This document shows positions 1 through 7,783 of a stretch of DNA of 64,000 nucleotides, one piece after another. The notes below the pieces were generated by a model. The model did not search any database and was not told the DNA's origin. It was given only the letters and a program-made list of their open reading frames with translations. Each line of letters starts with the position of its first letter. The stretch's first letter is position 1. Source of the stretch: Bradyrhizobium iriomotense (lineage in GTDB: Bacteria; Pseudomonadota; Alphaproteobacteria; Rhizobiales; Xanthobacteraceae); the NCBI RefSeq assembly GCF_018130765.1, contig NZ_JAFCJZ010000010.1:124001-188000 (forward strand), given 5' to 3'. The translations under genes and the position numbers were made by a program.

Positions 1-2
1 GG

Positions 3-932
3 CTGTGGGCGGACGTGCGCTCGGTCATCATGCTCGGCGTCAATTACGGTCCCGATTCCGATCCGCTGACGATCCTGAAGCAGCGCACGCGCGCGGCGAT
101 CTCGGTCTACGCGCAGGGCGACGACTATCACGACCTCATCAAGAAGCGACTGAAGGCGCTGGCGCGCTGGCTGGTCGCGACCGCGCCGTCGGACGTGAAA
201 GTGTTCGTCGACACCGCGGCGGTGATGGAAAAGCCGCTGGCGCAGGCCGCGCATCTGGGCTGGCAGGGCAAGCACACCAATCTGGTCTCGCGCGAGTTCG
301 GCTCGTGGTTGTTTCTCGGCGCGATCTACACGACGCTGGAACTGCCGCGCGACGATGCCGAGATCGATCATTGCGGCTCGTGCCGGGCGTGTCTCGACAT
401 CTGCCCGACCGCGGCGTTTCCCGTGCCCTACAAGCTCGATGCGCGGCGCTGCATTTCGTATCTCACCATCGAGAACAAGGGACCGATCCCGCACGAATTT
501 CGCAAAAGCATCGGCAATCGCATCTATGGCTGCGACGATTGCCTTGCCGCCTGTCCGTGGAACAAGTTCGCGCAGGAGGGGCGCGAAGCAAAACTCGCGG
601 CGCGCGACGAGCTGCGCGCGCCATCGCTTGCCGAACTCGCGCGGCTCGACGATGCGGCGTTTCGCACGCTGTTCACGAAGTCACCGGTCAAGCGCATCGG
701 CCGCGACCGGTTCCTGCGCAACGTGCTGATTGCGATCGGCAACTCCGGCGAGGTGGCGCTGGCGGACGAGGCGCGGCGATTGCTGGATGACGCGAGCGCG
801 CTGGTGCGCGGGGCTGCGGTGTGGGCGCTGGGGCAGTTGGTGGAGCGGCAAGAGTTTGAGGCGATGAAATCTGCCGCGGCGGGCAACGAGCACGACGAGA
901 GTGTGCGTCAGGAGTGGCGGGCCGCTTCCTGA
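3..932 (+). CDS. queG: Epoxyqueuosine reductase QueG, 3' part (5' end outside window)
   Basis: QueG reduces epoxyqueuosine to queuosine in the last step of making the tRNA wobble base, using cobalamin and two [4Fe-4S] clusters in the cytoplasm. The frame is open from the left edge of the window, so the N-terminus is missing. Two ferredoxin-like cysteine clusters are visible: HCGSCRACLDICP (about 370-410) and CDDCLAACPW (about 532-560). A short HEAT-like helical tail follows, containing VRGAAVWALGQL. This matches full-length QueG proteins in order and spacing. The thioesterase-like gene follows 37 bases downstream on the same strand and may share its transcript. Confidence 0.95.
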   Translation: MWADVRSVIMLGVNYGPDSDPLTILKQRTRAAISVYAQGDDYHDLIKKRLKALARWLVATAPSDVKVFVDTAAVMEKPLAQAAHLGWQGKHTNLVSREFGSWLFLGAIYTTLELPRDDAEIDHCGSCRACLDICPTAAFPVPYKLDARRCISYLTIENKGPIPHEFRKSIGNRIYGCDDCLAACPWNKFAQEGREAKLAARDELRAPSLAELARLDDAAFRTLFTKSPVKRIGRDRFLRNVLIAIGNSGEVALADEARRLLDDASALVRGAAVWALGQLVERQEFEAMKSAAAGNEHDESVRQEWRAAS

Positions 933-969
933 CTTGATTTCGCCACCCGTTCCCGCAAAGTCGCGCGCC

Positions 970-1767
970 ATGACAAACATGCCTTTCTTCACCCGCGAGG
1001 GCGATACATTCCATCCGACGGAAGTCGCCAATGGTCCGTGGGACCCGAAATCGCTGCACGGACGCGTCATCGTCGGCCTGCTCGGCTTTGCCATCGAGGA
1101 GCGCCATTCCGGTCCCGATTTCGTGCCGGCGCGGCTCACCGTCGACATGTTCCGGCTGCCGACCATCGACAAGCCGATCGAAGTGACGACACGACTCGTC
1201 CGCGATGGACTGCGCATCCGCGTGGTCGAAGCGGAGTTCGTCTCCGGCGGCGTCAGCATGGCGCGCGCCTCGTGCCAGCTGCTGCGCAAAACCCAGAATC
1301 CCGACGGCAATGTCTGGTCGCCGCCGAACTGGGAGGTGCCGAAGCCATCAGATATTCCAAAGCCGACCGATCCCAGGCTCGGCATGAACGGCAAATGGAC
1401 GACGCGCCCGATCGTCGGGCACATGGGCTCGCTCGGGCCGCGCCGATTGTGGATGAGCGAGGTGCGCGAGCTCGTTGCCGGCGTTGCGATGACGCCGTTC
1501 GTGCATGTCGCTGTCGGCGCCGACTTCGCGAGCCCTTTCGCCAATGCCGGCGACAAGGGACTCGGCTACATCAACAGCGACGTCACGATCTATCTGCACC
1601 GTCTGCCGGTGACGAACTGGATCGGCTTCGACGTGGTGAACCACCACGCCACCGACGGCGTCGCAATCGGCGAATGCTGGCTCTATGACGAACAGGGCCC
1701 GATCGGCACCGCCACGGTCGCAGCGCTGGCGCAGCGCAAGCCGATGGCAAATCCGTCCAAGCGATAG
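970..1767 (+). CDS. Thioesterase-like (hotdog-fold) family protein
   Basis: The product is 265 residues if it starts at the ATG at 970; the frame is open further upstream to 901, but that part overlaps the end of queG and looks non-coding. The protein resembles the double-hotdog acyl-CoA thioesterase-like family: an N-terminal segment with LHGRVIVGLLGFAIEE and a C-terminal segment with TNWIGFDVVNHHATDGVAIGE, each the size of one hotdog repeat. No signal peptide is seen. The substrate cannot be told from sequence. It is probably co-transcribed with queG. Confidence 0.7.
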   Translation: MTNMPFFTREGDTFHPTEVANGPWDPKSLHGRVIVGLLGFAIEERHSGPDFVPARLTVDMFRLPTIDKPIEVTTRLVRDGLRIRVVEAEFVSGGVSMARASCQLLRKTQNPDGNVWSPPNWEVPKPSDIPKPTDPRLGMNGKWTTRPIVGHMGSLGPRRLWMSEVRELVAGVAMTPFVHVAVGADFASPFANAGDKGLGYINSDVTIYLHRLPVTNWIGFDVVNHHATDGVAIGECWLYDEQGPIGTATVAALAQRKPMANPSKR

Positions 1768-1787
1768 GCCGCGCCCCCTCTCCCCTC

Positions 1788-1891
1788 CGTCATTCCGGGG
1801 CGCGCCCTCTTGGGGCGCGAGCCCGGAATCCATACTCCCGATGGTGGTTATGGATTCCGGGCTCGCGACTTCGTCGCGCCCCGGAATGACG
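1788..1891. repeat. Intergenic palindrome, CGTCATTCCGGGG family
   Basis: The ends CGTCATTCCGGGG and CCCCGGAATGACG are exact reverse complements, and the interior also pairs (CCCGGAATCCATA with TATGGATTCCGGG). The element sits between convergent genes. Related copies occur at 22016-22095 and 30090-30129. Confidence 0.85.
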
Positions 1892-1909
1892 ATGTGGAGA
1901 GAGGCGCGC

Positions 1910-2377
1910 CTACGCCAGATGCCGCTTCATCTCCGGCCGCGCCTTCAGCTCGGCGCCCTGCTTGGCGACGATCTTTGCGATGCGCTCCGGCGCGAACTTC
2001 AGGTCGACGAACGCCGGCGCGGTGTTGGCGACTTCGTGATACCCAGCGATCCTGCCGTCACGCAGCGTCATGATCGCGACGCCCTCGAACATCGCCCGCG
2101 CGCCGTTCGCTTCGGGCAGGGTCGATTTGTAGCTGAAGGTGTAGCGTGCATAGAGCGTGATGCCGTCGGACACGGGATCATGCATGTCCCAGCGGAAGTC
2201 GGTCGCCGTGCGATAGAACCAATCGTCGATCATCGCGGCGATCTTCTCGCGGCCCGCGAACGCTCCGTAGAAGACGTCGTGATAGACGCCGTCCTCGGTG
2301 AACAGCTCGGCGAACGCGCGGCCGTTGCGCTGCTCGACAGCGTCGCAGAAGGCGCGCAGCATGGCGGTGGTGGTCAT
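1910..2377 (-). CDS. Nuclear transport factor 2 (SnoaL-like) family protein
   Basis: This 155-residue protein has the pattern of the NTF2/SnoaL-like fold: an N-terminal helix with AMLRAFCDAVEQRNGRAFAEL, then FTEDGVYHDVFYG, a mid-region WDMHDPVSDG and a final strand with GRIAGYHEV. Members are polyketide-cyclase-like or ketosteroid-isomerase-like proteins, often of unknown substrate. The start at 2377 is chosen because GGGAGG lies a good distance upstream; the longer frame runs into the adjoining palindrome. It stands alone, convergent with the thioesterase-like gene. The exact function is unknown. Confidence 0.75.
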   Translation of the reverse strand: MTTTAMLRAFCDAVEQRNGRAFAELFTEDGVYHDVFYGAFAGREKIAAMIDDWFYRTATDFRWDMHDPVSDGITLYARYTFSYKSTLPEANGARAMFEGVAIMTLRDGRIAGYHEVANTAPAFVDLKFAPERIAKIVAKQGAELKARPEMKRHLA

Positions 2378-2401
2378 CGAATTGCCTCCCGGTATTCTTC
2401 T

Positions 2402-2556
2402 TCCCCTCTCCCCTTGTGGGAGAGGGTGGATCGATCGCGCCTGGCGCGATTGAGACGGGTGAGGGGTTGCTTCCGCGAACGCAACTCTCATTCGAATACG
2501 CGGAGAGAACCCCTCATCCGGCGCTTCGCGCCTTCTCCCACAACAAGGGGAGAAGG
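2402..2556. repeat. Intergenic palindrome, CCCTCTCCCCTTGTGGGAGAGG family
   Basis: About 155 bases whose two ends (CCCCTCTCCCCTTGTGGGAG and CTCCCACAACAAGGGGAGAAGG) are inverted copies. A close relative lies at 17101-17237. It separates the NTF2-like gene from the hydrolase gene on the same strand, and could end or stabilise transcripts. Confidence 0.85.
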
Positions 2557-2569
2557 AAGAAAGACAACC

Positions 2570-3358
2570 TCACCCGATCTCGGCGACCGCGGCAAGAATG
2601 CGTGCGATATCCTGCGGGCGTGACAAGCGGTGGTCGCCGTCCTGGATCATGGTGAGCACGACGTCGTCGGCCGGCAGGCGATGCGTCAGCGCGAACGCGT
2701 GCTGCCACGGAACATCGGGATCCTGCGCGCCCTGCAGGATGCGGACGGGGCAGCCGAGATCGATGGCGCTGCCGAGCACGAGATGATTGCGGCCCTCCTC
2801 GATCAGCTTCCGCGTGATCGGATAGGGCGAGCCGTCGCCATAGTCCGACGGCCGCAGCCAGAAGCCTTTGGTCTCGATCTCCTTCTTCACCGCGGGCGAA
2901 AAATTCTTCCACATCAGTTCCTCGGTGAAGTCGGGCGCCGGCGCGATCAGCACGAGGCCTGCTAATGATCCCTTGCTGCTTCGCTTCTTGATCTCGCGCG
3001 CGAGCAGCAGCGCCATCCAGCCGCCCATGGAGGAGCCGATCAGGATTTGTGGACCGTCGCAGAACCGCTCGAACACGGCGACGCTGTCCTCGAGCCAGCT
3101 TCCGATGGTTCCGTCGGCGAAATCGCCGCTGGATTCGCCGTGGCCGGAATAATCGAACCGGACCACCGCGCGGCCGTGATCCCTGCCCCAGGCGTCCAGC
3201 GCCACGGCCTTGCCGCCCTGCATGTCGGACTTGAAACCACCGAGCCACACCAGCCCGGGCCCTTTTCCGGCGCGGTGGCGCACCGCGATCCGGCGCGCGG
3301 ACGGTCCCTCGCCCAATTCGATGAAGTCGAGCACGGCATCGGAAATTGCGTTGGTCAT
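2570..3358 (-). CDS. Alpha/beta hydrolase, serine hydrolase family
   Basis: 262 residues with a complete hydrolase core: an oxyanion region LVWLGGFKSDM, a central FDYSGHGESSG, the nucleophile elbow GSSMGGW, an acid in QGAQDPDVPW and the catalytic histidine in QDGDHRLSR. The layout resembles the ABHD10-like esterase/depalmitoylase group, but the substrate is not determined by the sequence. The start at 3358 removes an upstream stretch (to 3415) that does not look like this family, though no strong ribosome site is visible. It is divergent from infC across 251 bases. Confidence 0.85.
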   Translation of the reverse strand: MTNAISDAVLDFIELGEGPSARRIAVRHRAGKGPGLVWLGGFKSDMQGGKAVALDAWGRDHGRAVVRFDYSGHGESSGDFADGTIGSWLEDSVAVFERFCDGPQILIGSSMGGWMALLLAREIKKRSSKGSLAGLVLIAPAPDFTEELMWKNFSPAVKKEIETKGFWLRPSDYGDGSPYPITRKLIEEGRNHLVLGSAIDLGCPVRILQGAQDPDVPWQHAFALTHRLPADDVVLTMIQDGDHRLSRPQDIARILAAVAEIG

Positions 3359-3595
3359 GGAACGTTTACTCTGGCTGTACGGTTTGAGCTGTCCGGACCT
3401 GTTCCGAAAGCACACCCGGCATCGGCATTGGCCCTTTGGGACGCTTGCGGAACAGAAGCAAGGTGTCTATGTCGGTCAACGTGCCGGAGGGCGTGGCCAA
3501 AATGCCTCGCATTTGAGGGTATTTCGACCGCGGCACGAGCGACTTGCTTGCCGGCAAACGCATCTTCCTTCAAAATAGCCGCTTCTTTCACAACT

Positions 3596-3612
3596 TTGGA
3601 GAACCACCCATT
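3596..3612 (+). promoter_or_regulatory. infC: Ribosome site plus ATT initiation codon of infC
   Basis: GGAGAA followed by a short spacer and ATT (3610-3612). No ATG, GTG or TTG occurs in frame at the expected N-terminus, so the ribosome site decides the start. In other bacteria a non-canonical infC start lets IF-3 repress its own translation. Confidence 0.75.
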
Positions 3613-4149
3613 CGCCGTCCTAATAAAGCTCCGCCCGCTGCCAGCAAAGACGGGCCGCGCATCAATGATGATATCCGCAATGCGCAGATCCAGCTGATCG
3701 ATCAGACCGGTGATAACAAAGGCACGGTCGAGACCGTCGTCGCCATCCGGATGGCCCAGGAAGTTGGCATGGATCTGGTCGAGATTTCGCCGAATACCAG
3801 CCCTCCCGTCTGCAAGATCATGGACTACGGGAAGTACAAGTATTCCGCTCAGAAGAAAGCCGCGGAAGCCCGCAAGCGGCAGAAGACCGTCGAGATCAAG
3901 GAGATCAAGCTCCGCCCGATGATCGACGACCACGATTACGACGTGAAGATGCGCGCGATGCAGCGGTTCTTCGAAGAGGGCGACAAGGTCAAGATCACAC
4001 TGCGCTATCGCGGCCGCGAAATGGCGCACCAGGAGATCGGCACCAAGCTGCTGGACAAGATCAAGACCGACGTTGCCGAACTCGCCAAGGTCGAGCAGGA
4101 CGCGCGGTTCGAAGGTCGCCAGGTCGTCATGGTGCTGGCACCGCGCTGA
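3610..4149 (+). CDS. infC: Translation initiation factor IF-3, apparent AUU start
   Basis: IF-3 binds the 30S subunit, prevents subunit joining and proofreads the start codon-initiator tRNA pair. The 179-residue product has the expected N-domain (GPRINDDIRNAQIQLID), the linker rich in Lys/Arg/Ala, and the C-domain (KEIKLRPMIDDHDYDVK). The family-typical N-terminus IRRPNKAPPAAS begins at an ATT codon at 3610, eight bases after GGAGAA; the nearest in-frame alternative start is far upstream (3544). An AUU start is the known basis of IF-3 autoregulation in E. coli, so the same control is likely here. A hairpin terminator follows at 4179-4210. Confidence 0.95.
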   Translation: MRRPNKAPPAASKDGPRINDDIRNAQIQLIDQTGDNKGTVETVVAIRMAQEVGMDLVEISPNTSPPVCKIMDYGKYKYSAQKKAAEARKRQKTVEIKEIKLRPMIDDHDYDVKMRAMQRFFEEGDKVKITLRYRGREMAHQEIGTKLLDKIKTDVAELAKVEQDARFEGRQVVMVLAPR

Positions 4150-4178
4150 CAGCAGCTCGTTAGGACTTTAAGAATTCA

Positions 4179-4210
4179 ACGGCCCGTCCGGATCTCCGGC
4201 GGGCCGTTTG
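4179..4210 (+). terminator. Rho-independent terminator after infC
   Basis: An 8-bp stem, ACGGCCCG with CGGGCCGT, with an inner CCGG/CCGG pair, followed by TTTGTG. It lies 30 bases after the infC stop and just before the end of the opposing gene, so it may serve both strands. Confidence 0.7.
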
Positions 4211-4214
4211 TGTG

Positions 4215-4619
4215 TCAGGTCCGCGTCGCCTGCCAGGTGCCACTGCACTGGTCGCCGGAGATAATTCCTCTCCACGAACCGGCTCCGTTCACGCCGGCAA
4301 GGCGGCCGCCGCCGCTGGCATGGGAGGCGCCGACCGAGACCTGGACGGCGACAGCGCCGTAGCGGTTGACCCGGCCCGAGACCCGGCCACCGCCGGCGGA
4401 CGAGACGCGGCTGCCAATCACGGTGAAGGGAACGCTGTAGCCCGAGCTGCAATTGCCGCGGGTGGTGGCGAAGGTGACGTTCCAGATGCCGTCATAGCCG
4501 CCGGCGCGGGCGTCGGCGGTTGACGGCAACGCAGCCGTGGCGAGCACGGCGAACAGCGCCAGATGGCGCGGGCGGGCGAAATCTGCCAGCGAGCAGAGAA
4601 ATTGCGGGAAATGGGCCAT
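4215..4619 (-). CDS. Small secreted protein of unknown function
   Basis: 134 residues with a likely Sec signal peptide: a hydrophobic run LALFAVLATAALP, then a cleavage region ending STADARA. The mature part begins GGYDGIWNVTF, contains two cysteines (NCSSG and DQCSG) that could form a disulfide, and is rich in Gly, Ser and Val. The GxWxV start and the small beta-rich size suggest a compact periplasmic domain, but no family is recognised. The gene lies on the opposite strand, between infC and rpmI. Confidence 0.65.
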   Translation of the reverse strand: MAHFPQFLCSLADFARPRHLALFAVLATAALPSTADARAGGYDGIWNVTFATTRGNCSSGYSVPFTVIGSRVSSAGGGRVSGRVNRYGAVAVQVSVGASHASGGGRLAGVNGAGSWRGIISGDQCSGTWQATRT

Positions 4620-4891
4620 TTTGGACCTGCTTCAGGCGACAAGACTTGGACATGAGGGTAGCAACCTCCAATAGTCGGCGGGCAGGTTTCGGCGGTTCAT
4701 CGTTGCCAATTGGCTTGTCCTCTGTCATAAGCCCAGCCTTCATCGCCCGGCTGATTAAGGGCTGCCGTGGCGGTGTTTCGTGCGGGTTTCGCGCTTGTCC
4801 GTAAAACCTGAGCACAATCAACGCTCTAACGAGCATTTTTGACGGCCAGCCGCCTTCGCGGGCGGATCTCTATGGCCATTAGGAGAGCCAA

Positions 4892-5092
4892 ATGCCCAAG
4901 CTGAAGACCAAATCGGGCGCTAAAAAGCGCTTCAAGGTGACTGCCACCGGCAAAGTGATGCACGCCCAGCGCGGCAAGCGTCACGGCATGATCAAGCGGA
5001 CGAAGAAGCAGATCCGTCAGCTCCGCGGCACCCGCGTGCTGTTCAAGACCGACGGCGACAACGTCAAGAAGTACTTCTTGCCGAACGCCTGA
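4892..5092 (+). CDS. rpmI: 50S ribosomal protein L35
   Basis: 66 residues, very basic, starting MPKLKTKSGAKKRFKVT and ending KKYFLPNA, which is the L35 pattern and normal length. An AGGAGAG ribosome site precedes the ATG. L35 is a late-assembling protein of the large subunit. rplT follows 83 bases downstream in the same transcription unit; this infC-rpmI-rplT order is widely conserved, although here infC is separated by a terminator and an opposing gene. Confidence 0.98.
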   Translation: MPKLKTKSGAKKRFKVTATGKVMHAQRGKRHGMIKRTKKQIRQLRGTRVLFKTDGDNVKKYFLPNA

Positions 5093-5175
5093 TCGCGTCC
5101 ACGATCACTGCCACCTCGCGCGCCGCAGCTTTCGCGGCGATCCGAAACCGAAGTCATCTCTGAAGGATTTTTGTC

Positions 5176-5535
5176 ATGTCTCGCGTCAAACGCGGTGTGA
5201 CCGCCCACGCCAAGCACAAGAAAGTCTACAAGGCCGCCAAGGGTTTCTACGGCCGCCGCAAGAACACCATCCGCGCCGCCAAGCCGGCCGTGGAAAAGGC
5301 CCAGCAATACGCCTTCCGCGACCGCAAGCGTAAGAAGCGGACGTTCCGCGCGCTCTGGATCCAGCGCATCAACGCCGCCGTCCGTCCGTTCGGCCTGACC
5401 TACAGCAAATTTATCGACGGCATGGCCAAGTCCGGGATCACCGTGGACCGCAAGGTGCTGTCGGATCTTGCGATCAGCGAGCCCGCCGCGTTCCAGGCGA
5501 TCGCCGAGAAGGCCAAAGCCGCCCTTGCGGCGTAA
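5176..5535 (+). CDS. rplT: 50S ribosomal protein L20
   Basis: 119 residues, the normal L20 length, with the basic N-terminal extension (SRVKRGVTAHAKHKKVYKAAKG) and the globular C-domain (FGLTYSKFIDGMAKSGI). L20 binds 23S rRNA early in large-subunit assembly and in other bacteria represses the rpmI-rplT messenger. GAAGGA lies upstream of the ATG. The stop is followed within 40 bases by the end of an opposing gene. Confidence 0.98.
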   Translation: MSRVKRGVTAHAKHKKVYKAAKGFYGRRKNTIRAAKPAVEKAQQYAFRDRKRKKRTFRALWIQRINAAVRPFGLTYSKFIDGMAKSGITVDRKVLSDLAISEPAAFQAIAEKAKAALAA

Positions 5536-5571
5536 TACGGCGAAGGCCGCTCTGGCTGCTTAAGGCTTGCG

Positions 5572-5997
5572 CTAGCGGGCCTTAGGGCCCGCGGCCTTCA
5601 GCGCGCGTTGCGAATAGCGCTGGGCGACCTCCGCCCGGCAAAAAGCTGCGAACGAGAGATACATGGTGCCGGACTTGTTCCGGTATTTCTGGTCGCAGAC
5701 GCGCATCTCGCGTTTGTAAGCCTGCTGCTGCGCCGTGGTGAGACCGGGCATGAAGTCCGCCTCGCACTTCTTCTCGACGGCGGCGCCGAGCTGGACATCG
5801 CCGCTCGCGGTCAATTGGCAATCCTGAAACACCTTCATCGCGCTTTCGCAGCCCTTCTGCTTGTTGATGGTGTCGACGACCTCATCCAGCGTCATGGATG
5901 TCTCCATGCAGACCATGGCGTGCGCAGGGGTGCCTGCGACCGACAGGATGACCGCCAGAACGGCAGGAAGAGCGGTAAGACAGGGTCTCGAAAGCAT
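5572..5997 (-). CDS. Cysteine-containing secreted protein of unknown function
   Basis: 141 residues with a clear Sec signal peptide (LTALPAVLAVILSVAGTPAHA). The mature part begins MVCMETSMTLDEVVDTINKQKGCES and has six cysteines spread through the chain, consistent with three disulfides in the periplasm. GAGGAG lies just upstream of the ATG at 5997. No family is recognised. Like the gene at 4215-4619, it is a small exported protein on the opposite strand within the translation-gene cluster. A GC-rich hairpin (GCGGGCC/GGGCCCGC) overlaps its 3' end. Confidence 0.65.
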   Translation of the reverse strand: MLSRPCLTALPAVLAVILSVAGTPAHAMVCMETSMTLDEVVDTINKQKGCESAMKVFQDCQLTASGDVQLGAAVEKKCEADFMPGLTTAQQQAYKREMRVCDQKYRNKSGTMYLSFAAFCRAEVAQRYSQRALKAAGPKAR

Positions 5998-6149
5998 CGC
6001 AAAGGTCTCCTCGTATTCCCCTTGGTGCCGGGTCCCCGCGCAGGGTTCAACCCAGCCGGCCATGTGCCCGAAATGACCGGCTTTTTGCTTGACGTTACGG
6101 CCTTCGGGCGGCGACAACCCAGCCGAATTTTGGCAGCAAGGATTTGACT

Positions 6150-7232
6150 GTGTCCGACCTCGCAACGCTCGAAACATCCATCCTCGACCAGATCGCCACC
6201 GCCGGCGATGAAGCCGCCCTGGAAACGGTGCGCGTCGCGGCCCTCGGCAAGAAGGGCTCGATCTCGGCGCTGCTTGCCACGCTCGGCAAGATGTCGCCGG
6301 ACGAGCGCAAGACGCAAGGCGCCGCGATCAACCTCGCCAAGGACAACGTCACGCAGGCCCTCGCCGCAAAGCGCGACGTGCTGAAGTCGGCAGCGCTCGA
6401 TGCGCGGCTCGCCTCGGAAACCATCGACGTGACGCTGCCGCTGCGCGATGCGGCAGCCGAGGCCGGCCGCATCCATCCGCTGAGCCAGGTCTGGGACGAG
6501 CTCACCACCATCTTCGCCGACATGGGATTCTCGGTGGCCGAAGGCCCTGACATCGAGACCGACGACTACAACTTCACCAAGCTGAATTTCCCGGAAGGCC
6601 ATCCGGCGCGCGAGATGCACGACACGTTCTTCTTCCATCCGAAGGAGGACGGCTCGCGCATGCTGCTGCGAACCCACACCTCGCCGGTGCAGGTGCGCAC
6701 CATGCTGAGCCAGAAGCCGCCGATCCGTGTGATCTGCCCGGGCCGCACCTACCGCATCGATTCGGACGCGACCCACACACCGCAATTCCACCAGGTCGAA
6801 GGCCTCGTCATCGACAAGGGCTCGCATCTCGGCCACCTCAAATGGATCCTGCACGAGTTCTGCAAGGCGTTCTTCGAGGTCGACCACATCAACATGCGCT
6901 TCCGGCCCTCGTTCTTCCCGTTCACCGAGCCGTCGCTGGAAGTCGACATCCAGTGCCGCCGCGACAAGGGCGAGATCCGCTTCGGCGAGGGCGAGGACTG
7001 GCTGGAGATTCTCGGCTGCGGCATGGTGCATCCGAACGTGCTGCGCGCCTGCGGCATCGATCCCGACGAGTACCAGGGCTTTGCCTGGGGCATGGGCATC
7101 GACCGCATCGCCATGCTGAAATACGGCATCGCCGATTTGCGCCAGCTGTTCGACAGCGACGTCCGCTGGCTGTCCCACTACGGCTTCAAGCCGCTGGAGG
7201 TGCCGACGCTGGCGGGAGGATTGAGCACGTGA
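6150..7232 (+). CDS. pheS: Phenylalanine--tRNA ligase alpha subunit
   Basis: PheS and PheT form the (alpha-beta)2 enzyme that charges tRNA-Phe. The 360-residue product has the N-terminal coiled coil, then the class II core: HPLSQVWDELTTIF, the HTSPVQVRTM loop (motif 2 region), FRPSFFPFTEPSLEVD and the motif 3 region GFAWGMGIDRIAMLKYG. The GTG at 6150 is preferred because AAGGA sits seven bases upstream; an in-frame TTG lies six bases earlier. pheT normally follows directly, but here a DUF559 gene inside a palindrome separates the two. Confidence 0.97.
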   Translation: MSDLATLETSILDQIATAGDEAALETVRVAALGKKGSISALLATLGKMSPDERKTQGAAINLAKDNVTQALAAKRDVLKSAALDARLASETIDVTLPLRDAAAEAGRIHPLSQVWDELTTIFADMGFSVAEGPDIETDDYNFTKLNFPEGHPAREMHDTFFFHPKEDGSRMLLRTHTSPVQVRTMLSQKPPIRVICPGRTYRIDSDATHTPQFHQVEGLVIDKGSHLGHLKWILHEFCKAFFEVDHINMRFRPSFFPFTEPSLEVDIQCRRDKGEIRFGEGEDWLEILGCGMVHPNVLRACGIDPDEYQGFAWGMGIDRIAMLKYGIADLRQLFDSDVRWLSHYGFKPLEVPTLAGGLST

Positions 7233-7278
7233 ACGCTTGCCGGGATACGATTGCTCCAGCCGCAAGGACGGTCGGACT

Positions 7279-7321
7279 CCCTCTCCCGCTTGCGGGGGAG
7301 GGTTGGGGTGGGGGTCTCTCC
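7279..7321. repeat. Left arm of palindromic element flanking the DUF559 gene
   Basis: 43 bases starting CCCTCTCCCGCTTGCGGGGG and ending GGGGGTCTCTCC. Its reverse complement matches 7705-7748 except for one extra G. The same sequence family occurs without a gene at 29104-29232. Confidence 0.9.
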
Positions 7322-7336
7322 TCGATGGGGTTGCCA

Positions 7337-7783
7337 ATGGTCGATCCTGAACATCCGAGCTGGAAAGTAACGGTCAAGCTGCGTGCCAATGCTCGCGCAC
7401 TCAGGCGCGACTCAACCGACGCAGAACGAATCCTCTGGTCGGAGTTGCGCGGCAACCGGCTGAATGGCGCGAGCTTTCGCCGTCAGGTGCCGATCGAGCA
7501 CTACATCGCTGATTTCATCTGCCACGCGGCAAAGCTCGTTATCGAACTTGATGGCGGCCAACATTTCTCGGACGAAGGCGAGCGTGCCGACGCGCGTCGC
7601 TCTGCCGCGATCGAAGCGAAGGGCTTCAAAGTGCTTCGCTTCAGCAATCTCGACGTCATGACCAATCGTGCCGGCGTTCTCGAAACAATCGCGACCACCG
7701 TCGCGGAGAGAGCCCCCACCCCAACCCTCCCCCGCAAGCGGGAGAGGGAGCAGACCGTCCTCGTGGAGAAAAAGCGGCCATGA
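7337..7783 (+). CDS. DUF559 endonuclease-like protein (Vsr-like fold family)
   Basis: 148 residues if started at 7337 (an ATG at 7325 is also possible). The core matches DUF559 proteins, which are related to very-short-patch-repair endonucleases: RRDSTDAERILWSELR, LNGASFRRQVPIEHYIADFIC, then the acidic catalytic-type motif VIELDGGQH and a closing VLRFSN. The cellular role of this family is not established. The gene lies entirely inside a pair of inverted repeats, and its last about 20 codons (APTPTLPRKREREQ and on) are encoded by the right repeat arm. Its stop overlaps the pheT start as ATGA, so pheT translation may now be coupled to it. Mobility is inferred, not shown. Confidence 0.85.
   Translation: MVDPEHPSWKVTVKLRANARALRRDSTDAERILWSELRGNRLNGASFRRQVPIEHYIADFICHAAKLVIELDGGQHFSDEGERADARRSAAIEAKGFKVLRFSNLDVMTNRAGVLETIATTVAERAPTPTLPRKREREQTVLVEKKRP
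7705..7748. repeat. Right arm of palindromic element flanking the DUF559 gene
   Basis: 44 bases, an inverted copy of 7279-7321 with one inserted G. It is read in frame as the C-terminal tail of the DUF559 protein and ends 31 bases before pheT. Confidence 0.9.
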
